Shown: positions 33,996-43,249 of the stretch, piece by piece
Layout: every line of letters starts with the position of its first letter
How positions within the stretch are numbered: position 1 is the first letter of the stretch
Source of the DNA: Acidobacteriota bacterium
Lineage (GTDB): Bacteria; Acidobacteriota; Thermoanaerobaculia; UBA5066
Direction: 5' to 3'
NCBI GenBank assembly: GCA_008363385.1
Contig: RHKY01000019.1
Coordinates: 25,325-89,324, forward strand
Length of the DNA stretch: 64,000 nt
Position numbers and translations under genes: made by a program
Notes under the pieces: generated by a model
The model's input: only the letters and a program-made list of their open reading frames with translations
Told to the model about the DNA's origin: nothing
Databases searched by the model: none

Positions 33996-35459
33996 TCAGC
34001 GCTCCCGGGTGACGAGCCTCACGTCGTGGAGGCGCAGGGTGAGGTTCGGCGGAGGCTCCCAGTCCAGCCGGCGCGACCACGCGAGCGTCTCCAGCTGGAG
34101 GTGCAGCGGCACCACGGGCCGGACCTCGGCCACCCGGGCGAGCGCCTCCGACAGGAGCCGCGCCCGGACGGGGAGGTCCCTGGCGGCGTGCGCGGCGTCG
34201 ACGAGCCGGTCGAGCTCCGGGTCCGAGAGCCCCTGCGTGTTCTGCCGCCCGAAGCCCCGGCCGTCGGGCGTGCGCAGGAGCGACTCGAGCGCCATCCCGG
34301 CGTGGACCGTGTCGCACGAGAACCCCATCAGGTAGAAGCTGGATCCCTGCGAGTCGACGAGCGGGAAGAACTCGCGTTTCGGCAACGCGTTGACCCGGAC
34401 GCGGATCCCCGCGAGGCCGAGCTGGCGGGCCACCTCTCGCAGGACCTCGGCGTCGTTGACGTACCGGTCCGTCGTCCCGTCGAGTCTCACCGAGAGCCCC
34501 TCTCCGTGGCCGGCCTGCCGGAGGAGCTCGCGCGCGCGCTCCCGGTCCGTCCGCGGCGGGACGATCGACGGATTGAACCCCATGACCATCGGAGGCACGA
34601 GCTGCGTCGCCGGGACGGCGCGCCCCGCCAGGGCCCGGGCCACCAGCTCGTCGCGGTCGATCGCCAGCTCCACCGCCTCGCGGACGCGAGGGTCGGCGAA
34701 CGGCCCGGTGTTCGTCCGCATCGCCAGGAACAGGACGCGCAGGCCGGGCCGGGCCTCCACCCGGAACCTCCCGTCGGCGCGCAGCCTGTCGAGCTCTTCG
34801 GGCGGGAGGTCGTCGGCCACGTCCGCGCGCCCCGATAGGAGCGCCTCGGCCCTCCCCCGCGCGTCCGGCGTGACGACGAACCGGACCCGGTCGAACGGGG
34901 GGCGAGGCGAGGCGTGCGGATTGCGCACCAGGTCCAGACCCTCCCCCGGGGTCCACCGCTCGACGGCGTACGGGCCCGACCCGACGGGAGGGACCGGGCT
35001 CTTCGCCAGCGCCGAGGCCGGCAGGACGAACCCGAACGTCAGCTGGGAGAGGAGGAGCGGCGAGGGGTGCTCGGTCCGGATCCGGACGACGGACGCGCCG
35101 TCGGCCTCGACGTCCTCCACGTCCTGGAGGAGGAAGGAGGTCAGGAAGCCCCGCTCGCCGACCGCGCGCAACGAGGCGGCGACGTCAGAGGCGAGGACCG
35201 GGCTCCCGTCCGAGAAGCGAGCGTCGGGCCTCAGGCGGAAGACCCATGTCCGCTCGTCCGGGTTCTGCCACGACTCCGCCAGCGCCGGCTGCGGCCGCAG
35301 GTTGCGGTCGAAGCGGACGAGGGCGTCGAAGACGTTGGCCGCGACGTCGATCGTGAACGCCTCGCTGACCGCGGGGGGGTTCGGGAAGACGCCGGTGACG
35401 TCGGAGCGGACGGCGAGCGTCAGCGTCTCGCGCCGCGCCTCGCCCCGCTCCCGCCGGCA
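33996..35459 (-). CDS. Peptide/nickel-type ABC solute-binding protein (SBP family 5), start unclear
   Basis: The body is a complete family 5 binding protein: TIDVAANVFDALVRFD, WVFRLRPDARFSDGSP, PVPPVGSGPYAVERW and REAVELAIDRDELV are the usual blocks. The 5' end is odd: the frame is open upstream but contains no ATG, GTG or TTG before the divergent ABC gene. The coordinate given marks a Cys (PAC, 35459) that could be a lipidation site. A CTG start (35423) or a frameshift in the signal peptide would explain it. There are no permease genes beside it. It lies upstream of the protease-HEAT-kinase unit on the same strand. Confidence 0.75.
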   Translation of the reverse strand, partial: CRRERGEARRETLTLAVRSDVTGVFPNPPAVSEAFTIDVAANVFDALVRFDRNLRPQPALAESWQNPDERTWVFRLRPDARFSDGSPVLASDVAASLRAVGERGFLTSFLLQDVEDVEADGASVVRIRTEHPSPLLLSQLTFGFVLPASALAKSPVPPVGSGPYAVERWTPGEGLDLVRNPHASPRPPFDRVRFVVTPDARGRAEALLSGRADVADDLPPEELDRLRADGRFRVEARPGLRVLFLAMRTNTGPFADPRVREAVELAIDRDELVARALAGRAVPATQLVPPMVMGFNPSIVPPRTDRERARELLRQAGHGEGLSVRLDGTTDRYVNDAEVLREVARQLGLAGIRVRVNALPKREFFPLVDSQGSSFYLMGFSCDTVHAGMALESLLRTPDGRGFGRQNTQGLSDPELDRLVDAAHAARDLPVRARLLSEALARVAEVRPVVPLHLQLETLAWSRRLDWEPPPNLTLRLHDVRLVTRER

Positions 35460-35594
35460 GGCCGGGGCCGCCGCGTCGCACCACGCGCGGGATCCTACCG
35501 GAGGCGGCGGCTCCCTCCCCTGGCCCGGGCCGCTCCGGGAGCTAAGATCGCCGTCCGTCCGGAGGCAGGGCCGGACGGTGGACCGCGACCGCCC

Positions 35595-37325
35595 GTGAGA
35601 GAGCTCGACCGCTTCCTCGGCTACTTCCGCCGCAGGCCCCGGACCTTCGCCGCCGGGCTCGGCACGATGCTCGTGTCCACGGCGCTCTTCCTGGCGATGC
35701 CGGGCCTCGTCCGCCGCGCGCTGGACGGGCTCGAATCCGGGGTGACCCCGGGCAAGCTCGCGGCGACGGCGGGCCTGATCGTCGGCCTGGCGGTCGCGGA
35801 CGCCTTCGCCTACTACTTCACCCGCTGGATCCTGATCGGCGCCTCCCGGGACATCGAGTACGAGATGCGCCAGGACCTCCTCGCGCACCTCCTGGCTCTC
35901 CCCCCCTCCTGGTACCGCAGGAACCGCGTCGGCGACCTGATGAGCCGGGCCGTCAACGACCTCTCGGCCGTCCGGATGATGCTCGGCCCCGGCGTGATGC
36001 AGGCCGCCAACACCCTCGTCGTGGGCCTTGCCGCGGTCGGGCTGATGCTCCACGTCTCGGTCCCGCTGACGCTCGTCGCCCTCTCGGTCCTGCCGCTCGT
36101 GGCGGCCGCCACGAAGGTCGTCGGCCAGGTCACGCACCGCCGCTTCACGCGGATCCAGGAGATGTTCGGCGAGATCGGGAACGCCGCCCAGGAGAGCTTC
36201 GCCGGGGTCCGGCTGGTCCGGGCCTTTGCCCGCGAGGCGGCCGAGGAGGAGCGTTTCGCCAAGAGCAACCGCGCCTACCTGGCCCGCAGCCTCGCCCTGG
36301 CCCGGCTGAACGCCCTCTACTTCCCGCTCCTGCAGCTCCTCGTCGCCGTCGGCTTCGCGGTCGTCCTCTGGGTGGGCGGGCGGCTGATCCTGGCGGGGAA
36401 GCTGACGGTGCCCCGCTTCGTCGAGTTCAACCTGTACATGATGGAGCTGGTCTGGCCGGCGATCGCCCTCGGCTGGGTCGTCAACCTCTGGCAGCGGGGC
36501 TCGGCCTCCTGGAACCGGATGGCGGAGGTCTGGCAGGCGCCGCGGATGCCGGGCGAGGAGGACACCGGCGAGCGGCTCGACGGGAGCGTCGAGGTGCGGG
36601 GGCTCTCCTTCGCCTACGACCGCGACCGGCCGGTCCTCTCGGGCGTCTCCTTCTCCGCGGCGGCGGGCGAGACGGTGGCCGTCGTCGGGCGGACGGGCTC
36701 GGGCAAGTCGACGCTCCTGTCGCTCCTCCTCCGCGTCGACCCGCCGTCTCCGGGGACCGTCTTCGTCGGCGGGCGCGACGTCTCCTCGGTGCCGCTCCCG
36801 ACGCTCCGGCGCAACGTGGCCGTCGTCCCGCAGGAGACCTTCCTCTTCTCCGACACGCTCGCCGCCAACGTCGCGTTCGGCCGCGAGGGGGCCACGCGCG
36901 CCGAGATCGAGGCGGCGGCCGAGGCGGCGGGCCTCGGCCCCGACCTGGCGCGCTTCCCGCGCGGGCTCGACACCGTCGTCGGCGAGCGCGGCATCACCCT
37001 CTCCGGCGGGCAGAAGCAGAGGACGGCGCTCGCTCGGGCCCTCGTCTCCGACGCCCCGGTCCTCGTCCTGGACGACGCCTTCTCCTCGGTCGACACCGAG
37101 ACCGAGGCCCGGATCCTCGCCGGCCTGAAGGAGGCCGCCCGGGGGCGGACGGTCCTCCTCGTCTCCCACCGCCTCTCGACGATCCGCAACGCCGACCGGA
37201 TCGTCGTCCTCGAGCACGGTCGCGTCGCCGAGGAGGGGACGCACGAGGAGCTCCTCCTCCGGGGCGGCGTCTACGCGCGCCTCGTCGAGCGGCAGCGGCT
37301 CGAGGAAGAGGTGGAGGCCGCCTAG
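35595..37325 (+). CDS. ABC exporter half-transporter, MdlA-like
   Basis: The 576-residue protein has a six-helix membrane domain (about 1-320) and a nucleotide-binding domain: Walker A GRTGSGKST, Q-loop VVPQETFLF, signature LSGGQKQR, Walker B VLVLDDAFSSVD and switch His in LVSHRLS. The residue after the Walker B Asp is Asp instead of the catalytic Glu. Together with the next gene this reproduces the MdlA/MdlB-type heterodimer with one degenerate ATP site. The GTG start follows a divergent promoter region shared with the binding-protein gene; its stop overlaps the next start by one base. Confidence 0.9.
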   Translation: MRELDRFLGYFRRRPRTFAAGLGTMLVSTALFLAMPGLVRRALDGLESGVTPGKLAATAGLIVGLAVADAFAYYFTRWILIGASRDIEYEMRQDLLAHLLALPPSWYRRNRVGDLMSRAVNDLSAVRMMLGPGVMQAANTLVVGLAAVGLMLHVSVPLTLVALSVLPLVAAATKVVGQVTHRRFTRIQEMFGEIGNAAQESFAGVRLVRAFAREAAEEERFAKSNRAYLARSLALARLNALYFPLLQLLVAVGFAVVLWVGGRLILAGKLTVPRFVEFNLYMMELVWPAIALGWVVNLWQRGSASWNRMAEVWQAPRMPGEEDTGERLDGSVEVRGLSFAYDRDRPVLSGVSFSAAAGETVAVVGRTGSGKSTLLSLLLRVDPPSPGTVFVGGRDVSSVPLPTLRRNVAVVPQETFLFSDTLAANVAFGREGATRAEIEAAAEAAGLGPDLARFPRGLDTVVGERGITLSGGQKQRTALARALVSDAPVLVLDDAFSSVDTETEARILAGLKEAARGRTVLLVSHRLSTIRNADRIVVLEHGRVAEEGTHEELLLRGGVYARLVERQRLEEEVEAA

Positions 37326-39202
37326 TGTCCGCCGCGACACCCGGGGCCGTCTCCCCGCGCGAGGAGGAGAAGCTCGAGGGGGCCTTCTCCCCGGGCCTCT
37401 TCCGGCGCCTCTTCTCGCTCCTCGGGCCGTACCGGCGGTACGTGGCCGGGGCGCTGGTCGCGCTCTTCCTCGAGTCGGTGGCCCAGCTCGCCGGCCCGCT
37501 CCTGACCGCGGCGGCCATCGACCTCGTCCTCTCCGGCGGGAGGGCGACGGCCCCCTCGCCGGCCTCCCGCCTCGTCGAGGGCGCCCTGTCGACCGCCGGC
37601 CTCCCGTCGGCGGGGCCCGGCGGCCTGGCGGCCATCGCGGCCCTCTACCTCCTGGCCTCGCTCGCCGCGTTCGCGCTGACCGCGCTGATGGTCGAGTGGA
37701 CCTCGCGGATGGGGCAGGGGGTGATGTTCGACCTGAGGACGCGGATCTTCGGGCACCTCCAGCGCGCCGACGTCGCCCTCTACGACTCGACCCCGGTCGG
37801 CCGGCTGATGACCCGCCTGACGACGGACGTCGACGCCTTGAACGAGCTCTTCACCTCGGGCTTCGTCGCCCTCCTCGGCGACGTGGCGGTCCTCGCGGGG
37901 ATCGTCGCCCTCCTCTTCTGGATGGAGCCGTCGCTGGCGGCGGTCACGTTCGGCGTCCTCGTCCCGATGGTCTTCGTGACGAACTGGTTCCGGAAGGGGG
38001 CGCGGGACACGTACCGGGACGTGAGGACCCGGATCGCGCGGGTGAACTCCTTCCTCCAGGAGCACCTGTCCGGGATGGTCCCCGTCCAGCTCTTCCGGAA
38101 AGAGAGGCGGACCCTCGAGGCGTTCTCGGTCGTCAACGACGAGCACCGCGAGGCGAACATCCGCTCGATCCGCTACTACGCCGTCTTCTACCCCGCGCTG
38201 GACCTCCTCTCGGCGATCGGGATGGCGGCGATCGTCTTCTGGGGCGGCTGGCAGGTCCTCCGGGGGGCGATGACCGTCGGCGGCGTGGTGGCCTTCCTCC
38301 ACTACTCCAAGCGCTTCTACCGCCCCCTGATGGACCTCTCGGAGAAGTACAACATCCTGCAGGCCGCCATGGCCTCCTCCGAGCGGATCTTCCAGCTGCT
38401 GGACACGAGGCCCTCGATCACCGCCCCGCCCGAACCGCTCCCGCTCCCGAGCCCCGCGCGCGGCGAGGTCGTCTTCGAGGACGTCCGCTTCTCCTACAAG
38501 CCGGACGAGGAGGTCCTGAAGGGGGTCTCCTTCCGCGCGAGGCCGGGCGAGACGATCGCGCTCGTCGGCGCGACCGGCTCCGGGAAGTCGACGGTCCTCT
38601 CCCTCCTCCTCCGCTTCTACGACCCCCTCTCCGGCCGGGTCCTCGTCGACGGGGTGCCGGTGTCGCGCTTCGACCCGGTCGCCTACCGGGGCCTCTTCGG
38701 GATCGTCCAGCAGGACACGTTCCTCTTCACCGGGACGATCGCCGAGAACGTCTCCTTCTTCGACCCCGGGATGCCGAGGGAGCGGGTCCTTTCCGCGTGC
38801 GAGGAGGTGGGGCTCGGGCCGCTGCTGGCCCGGCTCCCCGAGGGCGTCGACACGCTCCTGACCGAGCGCGGCGGGGGCCTGTCCGTCGGCGAGAAGCAGC
38901 TCGTCTCCTTCGCCCGGGCGCTGGCGCGCGACCCGCGGGTCCTGATCCTGGACGAGGCGACCGCCAGCGTCGACCCCGAGACCGAGGGCCGAATCGAGCG
39001 GGCCGTCGAGCGGCTCCTTTCGGGACGGACCTCGATCGTCGTCGCCCACCGCCTCTCGACGGTCGTCCGGGCGGACCGGATCCTCGTCCTGTCGCACGGG
39101 GAGATCCGCGAGGAGGGGACCCACGCCGAGCTCCTGGCGCGGGGCGGCCTCTACGCCCGCCTCTACGCCCTCCAGCTGAAGGACCGCGAGGCGGCGGCGT
39201 AG
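37325..39202 (+). CDS. ABC exporter half-transporter, MdlB-like
   Basis: The 625-residue partner has six membrane helices (about 35-335) and an ATPase domain with Walker A GATGSGKST, Q-loop IVQQDTFLF, Walker B VLILDEATASVD (catalytic Glu present) and a variant signature LSVGEKQL. In such heterodimers the variant signature pairs with the degenerate Walker B of the partner to make the non-hydrolytic site. Substrates of this group include lipids, drugs and glycolipids; the two membrane glycosyltransferases that follow hint at an envelope glycan or lipid. The GTG at 37325 overlaps the previous TAG. Confidence 0.9.
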   Translation: MSAATPGAVSPREEEKLEGAFSPGLFRRLFSLLGPYRRYVAGALVALFLESVAQLAGPLLTAAAIDLVLSGGRATAPSPASRLVEGALSTAGLPSAGPGGLAAIAALYLLASLAAFALTALMVEWTSRMGQGVMFDLRTRIFGHLQRADVALYDSTPVGRLMTRLTTDVDALNELFTSGFVALLGDVAVLAGIVALLFWMEPSLAAVTFGVLVPMVFVTNWFRKGARDTYRDVRTRIARVNSFLQEHLSGMVPVQLFRKERRTLEAFSVVNDEHREANIRSIRYYAVFYPALDLLSAIGMAAIVFWGGWQVLRGAMTVGGVVAFLHYSKRFYRPLMDLSEKYNILQAAMASSERIFQLLDTRPSITAPPEPLPLPSPARGEVVFEDVRFSYKPDEEVLKGVSFRARPGETIALVGATGSGKSTVLSLLLRFYDPLSGRVLVDGVPVSRFDPVAYRGLFGIVQQDTFLFTGTIAENVSFFDPGMPRERVLSACEEVGLGPLLARLPEGVDTLLTERGGGLSVGEKQLVSFARALARDPRVLILDEATASVDPETEGRIERAVERLLSGRTSIVVAHRLSTVVRADRILVLSHGEIREEGTHAELLARGGLYARLYALQLKDREAAA

Positions 39203-39205
39203 CGG

Positions 39206-40600
39206 ATGGCGGCGCGCGTGTGGCGGCGCCCGGAGGCGGCCGTCGCCGGGATCTGGGCGCTCTCCCTCCTCCCGTTCGCCGGGACGCGCGACCTCTACTA
39301 CGAGGAGGGGCGCTACGCCCTGGCGGCCCTCGACATGCTCGACCACGGCCGCTGGCTGCGGCCGGAGGTCCTGGGGCTGGGCTTCGTCGACCGGCCGCCG
39401 CTCCTCCTCTGGATCGTCGCCCTGGCCGTGAGGATCGGCGGGACCTCCGAGTGGGCGATCCGCTCGCCCGCGCTCCTGGCCAGCCTCGCCGGCGCCCTCC
39501 TCGTCGAGCGCGCGGCGCGAAGCCGTGGCTCGGGGGCGGCGGGCCTCCTGGCCGCCGTCGCTTTCCTCTTCTCGCCGTACCTCTTCACGGCCGGCGCCCG
39601 CGCCGAGCCGGACCTCTTCGTGACCGTCCTCTCCTTCGCCGCCTTCACCCTCTGGCTGCGGGTCCGCCCGGCGGAGGGGGCCGCCGCGGCCGCGGGCTGG
39701 TGCGGTGTCGCGCTCCTCCTCTCGGCGACCGCGCTCCTGAAGGGGCCGCAGCCGCTCGGCTACTTCGCCGTCGGCGCCGCCCTCGTCGCCGCGAGCGAGC
39801 GGCGGCCCCGTGACGTGGGCGGAGCCGCGCTCGCCACCGCGGCGGCCGTCTGCGCGGTCGTGGCGTGGGGGATCGCCGTCTACCGGCCCGGAGACGAGGC
39901 GGCCTGGCGGATGGTCAGCCGGACCGGGAGCCTCCCGCCGCCGGGGAGCTACCTCGCCAACGTCCTGCGGTTCGCGGCGGAGACCGCCGCCCACCTCCTC
40001 CCGTGGCTCGCCTTCGCGGCGCTCTTCCTCTCCGCCAGGGGGCGCCGCCTGGCGGGGCTCGACGACGCCTCCGGGAGACCCTTCGTCCTCTACGCCCTCG
40101 GCTGCACGGTTCCCCTGGCGCTCTGGCCCTACGCGCTCCCCCGCTACGCCATGCCGGCCCTCCCCGCCGTCGCGGTCCTGGCGGGAGTCGCGGGCGCCTC
40201 GCTCCTGAGATCGGGGCCGCGGGCCGCGAGGACGCTGACGATCGCCGTCGTCGTCGCGGCCTTCCTCGCCCGCGCGGCGTGGCTGGCGGCCATCCCCTCC
40301 GACGACCGGCGGAACGAGGCGGCGCGCCGGATGGCGGCGGGGCTTGCGGCCCCGCTCCGCGGGACGCGGGACCCGATCCTCGTCCTCGGGCCCGTCGTCG
40401 ACTACAACGCCGCGTTCTACCTGCGGCTGTCGGGCTTCGTTCTTCGCGAGGTCAGAAGCGCCGCCGAGGTCGTGGCCCCTTGCTGGCTCGTGACGGCCGG
40501 GCCGCCGCCCGAAGGCGGCCGCGAGGTCGCGCGGGCCGCCGACCGGCGGGGCCGCCCCCATCGACTCTACCGGTACGAAAAGGCGGGCCCGCGGGGATGA
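39206..40600 (+). CDS. Membrane glycosyltransferase, ArnT/PMT-like (GT83/GT39)
   Basis: The 464-residue protein has about ten hydrophobic segments and an acidic pair in YYEEGRYALAALD after the first one, plus DRPPLLLW, which is the PMT/ArnT arrangement. Such enzymes use polyprenyl-phosphate sugars as donors and modify lipid A, proteins or arabinan on the outer face of the inner membrane. The acceptor cannot be read. It starts at ATG 39206, 3 bases after the exporter stop, and its TGA overlaps the ATG of the next glycosyltransferase, so the four genes are one operon. Confidence 0.85.
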   Translation: MAARVWRRPEAAVAGIWALSLLPFAGTRDLYYEEGRYALAALDMLDHGRWLRPEVLGLGFVDRPPLLLWIVALAVRIGGTSEWAIRSPALLASLAGALLVERAARSRGSGAAGLLAAVAFLFSPYLFTAGARAEPDLFVTVLSFAAFTLWLRVRPAEGAAAAAGWCGVALLLSATALLKGPQPLGYFAVGAALVAASERRPRDVGGAALATAAAVCAVVAWGIAVYRPGDEAAWRMVSRTGSLPPPGSYLANVLRFAAETAAHLLPWLAFAALFLSARGRRLAGLDDASGRPFVLYALGCTVPLALWPYALPRYAMPALPAVAVLAGVAGASLLRSGPRAARTLTIAVVVAAFLARAAWLAAIPSDDRRNEAARRMAAGLAAPLRGTRDPILVLGPVVDYNAAFYLRLSGFVLREVRSAAEVVAPCWLVTAGPPPEGGREVARAADRRGRPHRLYRYEKAGPRG

Positions 40601-42180
40601 CGGCTCACTTCACCGTGCCCGCCGGCAGCGCACAGGATCCCGCGGTCGCGACGGAGGCCCCCGCGAGGATTCGCCTCGCGGCGGCGCTGGCCGCCGCGCC
40701 GGTCGCCTTCGGGATCGCGTGGCGCCTCCTCCGCTACGGCCTCGACTTCCCGGTCTGGGGCGACGAGGCGATGCTGGCGCTCAACGTCCTCGACGGGGAC
40801 CCGGCGCGGTTCCTCGAGCCCCTCCGCTACAACCAGGTCGCGCCGCTCCTCTTCCTCCTCGCGGAGAAGGCGATCGGCTCGCTCCTCGGCTACTCGGGGC
40901 AGGCCCTCCGGCTCCTCCCGCTCCTGGCGGCCATCCTCGGGGTCGCGGCCTTCGGGGCGCTGGCGCGCCGCCTCCTGGACCCGCTCGCCGCGGCCCTGGC
41001 CACGGGGGCGCTCGCCGTCTCGTACTACCCCGTCCGGCAGGCCTGCGAGGTGAAGCCGTACTCCCTCGACCTGGCCTTCTCGGCTCTCCTCCTCCTCCTG
41101 GCCGTGGCGTGGCGCCAGGCCCCTCGCTCCCGCGCGGCGCCGCTCCTCCTCGTCCTCGTCGTCCCGGTGGCGACCGGCTCCTCGTTCCCTTCGGTCTTCG
41201 TCGCCGGGGCGGTGAGCCTCGCCCTGATTCCGTCCGTCGTCCTGCGGGGCGACACCGTGGCCCGGGCCCTCTGGGGCCTCTTCAACCTCCTCCTCGTCAC
41301 GTCGTTCGCGGCGTTCCAGCTCCTCGTGGGGACCACTCCCGAGGCCGGCGAGTACCTCCGGTACTACTGGGCCGCCGCCTTCCCGCCGGCCGATCCGCTC
41401 GCGCTCGCGGGCTGGCTCGTCTCGACCCACCTCGGGCCGGTCCTGGCGCACCCCTGGGGCGGGAACAACGCCGGCAGCTTCGTCACCACGCTCCTCTCGG
41501 CCGCGGGCCTGGCGGCGCTGGCGAGGAGGCGGGACCGGGCCCTCCTCGTCCTCCTCCTCGGCCCGTTCGCGCTGACGCTCGTCGCGGCCGCCCTGAGGCG
41601 CTACCCGTACGGCGGGGCGCCGCGGCTGGCCCAGCACCTCGCCCCGCCGGTCTGCCTCCTCCTCGGTGCGGGCCTCGCCGACCTCGTCCTGCGCCTCGGG
41701 CGGACCGAGGCGGCCCGGCGACGCGCCGGCGCGGCGCTCCTCTCGGGGCTCTGCCTCTTCGCCTCGGGCGGGATGCTGCGGGACGTCCTCAAGCCGTACA
41801 AGGCCGCCGGCGACCGGGCGGCCGCCGAGCTGGTGAAGCGGCTGCAGCGGGAGGCCGCGCCCCCTTCGGTCGTCGTCCTCGTCGGGGGCGAGAGGCCCGT
41901 CCCGGCGAGCGTCGAGTACCTCTTCCGCGTCTCCGGGCTCGACGTCTCCGGCGGCCCCTCGCGGCCGTGGGCCGGGATCCCTCCCGACGCCTCGCGGGTG
42001 GTGATCGTCCGCTTCGGCGTGGAGGGTTCCGACGAGCGCCGGCTCCTCGACGAGCTGGCCGCGAGCCGGCCGCCGTTCGTCGCCGGCCCGGCGGAGCGGC
42101 TCTTCTTCCGGTTCGGGTGGAGCCACGACCCTCCCGTCGCCGCGATCCTGACGGTCCTCCGCAGGGCGCCCGGGGGCTGA
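40597..42180 (+). CDS. Membrane glycosyltransferase family 39 protein
   Basis: The 527-residue multispanning protein begins with a short cytoplasmic tail and has WGDEAMLALN after the first helix (the donor-binding acidic motif) and roughly ten more membrane segments, with a soluble C-terminal end (about 410-527). It resembles uncharacterised PMT_2-type transferases. With the previous gene it forms a pair coupled through an ATGA overlap, suggesting sequential steps in one glycan. It converges with the next gene across a small hairpin. Confidence 0.82.
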   Translation: MTAHFTVPAGSAQDPAVATEAPARIRLAAALAAAPVAFGIAWRLLRYGLDFPVWGDEAMLALNVLDGDPARFLEPLRYNQVAPLLFLLAEKAIGSLLGYSGQALRLLPLLAAILGVAAFGALARRLLDPLAAALATGALAVSYYPVRQACEVKPYSLDLAFSALLLLLAVAWRQAPRSRAAPLLLVLVVPVATGSSFPSVFVAGAVSLALIPSVVLRGDTVARALWGLFNLLLVTSFAAFQLLVGTTPEAGEYLRYYWAAAFPPADPLALAGWLVSTHLGPVLAHPWGGNNAGSFVTTLLSAAGLAALARRRDRALLVLLLGPFALTLVAAALRRYPYGGAPRLAQHLAPPVCLLLGAGLADLVLRLGRTEAARRRAGAALLSGLCLFASGGMLRDVLKPYKAAGDRAAAELVKRLQREAAPPSVVVLVGGERPVPASVEYLFRVSGLDVSGGPSRPWAGIPPDASRVVIVRFGVEGSDERRLLDELAASRPPFVAGPAERLFFRFGWSHDPPVAAILTVLRRAPGG

Positions 42181-42186
42181 CGGCCC

Positions 42187-42205
42187 CCGTCCGGCGATCG
42201 GACGG
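42187..42205. terminator. Small hairpin between convergent genes
   Basis: CCGTCCG and CGGACGG pair over a 5-base loop, 7 bases after the glycosyltransferase stop and 13 before the stop of the facing gene. It lacks a T-tract, so termination is uncertain. Confidence 0.35.
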
Positions 42206-42217
42206 CGACGGGTCCCG

Positions 42218-42877
42218 CTACTGCCGCGCGGCCGCCGTGCCGCTCCCGCCCCGGCAGGCCGCCACCTGCTCGGCGTCCAGGAGGACGGTCAGCAGGATCC
42301 GGTAGGCGACCCTCGCCCCCTCGCGCTCGAACCGGACGACGCCGCGAGCCAGGCGCTCGACGGGCACGGCCGGGAGGGGGGTCGCGCCGGCCAGCTGCCA
42401 CTTCCTCCCCTCGGGCGGCCTGAGGACCTCCTCGTGGGCGAGGCCGCGCGAGACCTCGAGCGCGGGGACCACCTCGCCCCCGTGCCGCCACGGCTCCCGG
42501 AAGCGGACGAGGACCGTCCAGCTCTCGACCTCCTCGTACGTGCCATACCGCGGCGGCTCGCCCAGGAAGAAGCGGACCTCCGGAGCCCGGTCCCGCCGGT
42601 GGGCGAAGAAGGGGGAGGTGACGTACGACCACGTCGAGCGCGCCTCGACGCGGCCCCGGGCGTCGGTCCGCGCCTTCGTCCGGGGGTAGGCGCCCGGCGT
42701 CCCGGTCTCGAAGGCGAGCAGCGCGTCCGGAACCGGAGCGCCGCTCTCCCGGTCGAGGACCTCCACCTCCACGTGGAGCGGGACGACGACGGTCCCGATC
42801 GAGTAGACGAAGAACATCGCGGCCGCGACCGCTCCGAAGACGAGCGCCACGGCCACCGCCACGGTCACGAAGACCAT
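42218..42877 (-). CDS. Membrane-anchored protein with carboxypeptidase-regulatory-like domain
   Basis: The start at ATG 42877 is chosen because AGGAGG lies 9 bases upstream; a TTG at 42898 is weaker. The 219-residue protein has an N-terminal membrane segment (about 2-28) and then VEVEVLDRESGAPVPDALLAF, the opening strand pattern of a CarboxypepD_reg-like beta-sandwich, with KARTDARGRVEA as the next turn. It should sit at the outer face of the inner membrane. No enzyme motif is visible and the function is unknown. It is divergent from the LysM gene. Confidence 0.72.
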   Translation of the reverse strand: MVFVTVAVAVALVFGAVAAAMFFVYSIGTVVVPLHVEVEVLDRESGAPVPDALLAFETGTPGAYPRTKARTDARGRVEARSTWSYVTSPFFAHRRDRAPEVRFFLGEPPRYGTYEEVESWTVLVRFREPWRHGGEVVPALEVSRGLAHEEVLRPPEGRKWQLAGATPLPAVPVERLARGVVRFEREGARVAYRILLTVLLDAEQVAACRGGSGTAAARQ

Positions 42878-43011
42878 CCGGACGACCCTCCTGGACAAGG
42901 TGCCGAATGGTAGCCGAGGGAAGCGCCCCTGAGACCACGTCTTCGCGCACGGGCGGCCGATGGCCGCGACGGCCGCCGAGGAGGAGAATACGGGGTCGGA
43001 GGAACGGACGA

Positions 43012-43206
43012 GTGACCGAGAAGACCCCCGCCCCCGACAACGACTACGCGCAGTATCACGTGGTGGTCAAGGGCGACACGCTCGGGAAGATCGCCGAGCA
43101 GTACTACGGCGACGCGTCGCTCTACAAGAAGATCGTGGAAGCCAACCAGCCCCTCGTCAAGAACCCGAACCTGATCGAGGTCGGGTGGAAGCTTCGCATC
43201 CCGTGA
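43012..43206 (+). CDS. Small LysM-domain protein
   Basis: The 64-residue protein is little more than one LysM domain: VVKGDTLGKIAEQYYGDA, KKIVEANQP, and NPNLIEVGWKLRIP at the end, which bind peptidoglycan or related N-acetylglucosamine glycans. It lacks a signal peptide from GTG 43012, which has GGAGG about 9 bases upstream; an ATG at 42907 would add a basic, unlike leader and is rejected. Small YgaU-like LysM proteins of this type can be cytoplasmic. The next lipoprotein gene follows in 43 bases and may be in the same transcript. Confidence 0.82.
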   Translation: MTEKTPAPDNDYAQYHVVVKGDTLGKIAEQYYGDASLYKKIVEANQPLVKNPNLIEVGWKLRIP

Positions 43207-43249
43207 CGGGCGGCGAAGGAACGAACACCGGAACGGAAGGAGAGACTCG

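Noticed and set aside
37322-40561. A 1079-residue open frame opposite the ABC and glycosyltransferase genes
   Set aside because: It has no motif, its composition is Arg/Glu/Gly-rich, and the plus strand carries complete transporter domains.
42907-43206. Longer form of the LysM protein from ATG 42907
   Set aside because: The extra 35 residues are basic and low-complexity, while GTG 43012 has a good ribosome site and begins right at the domain.
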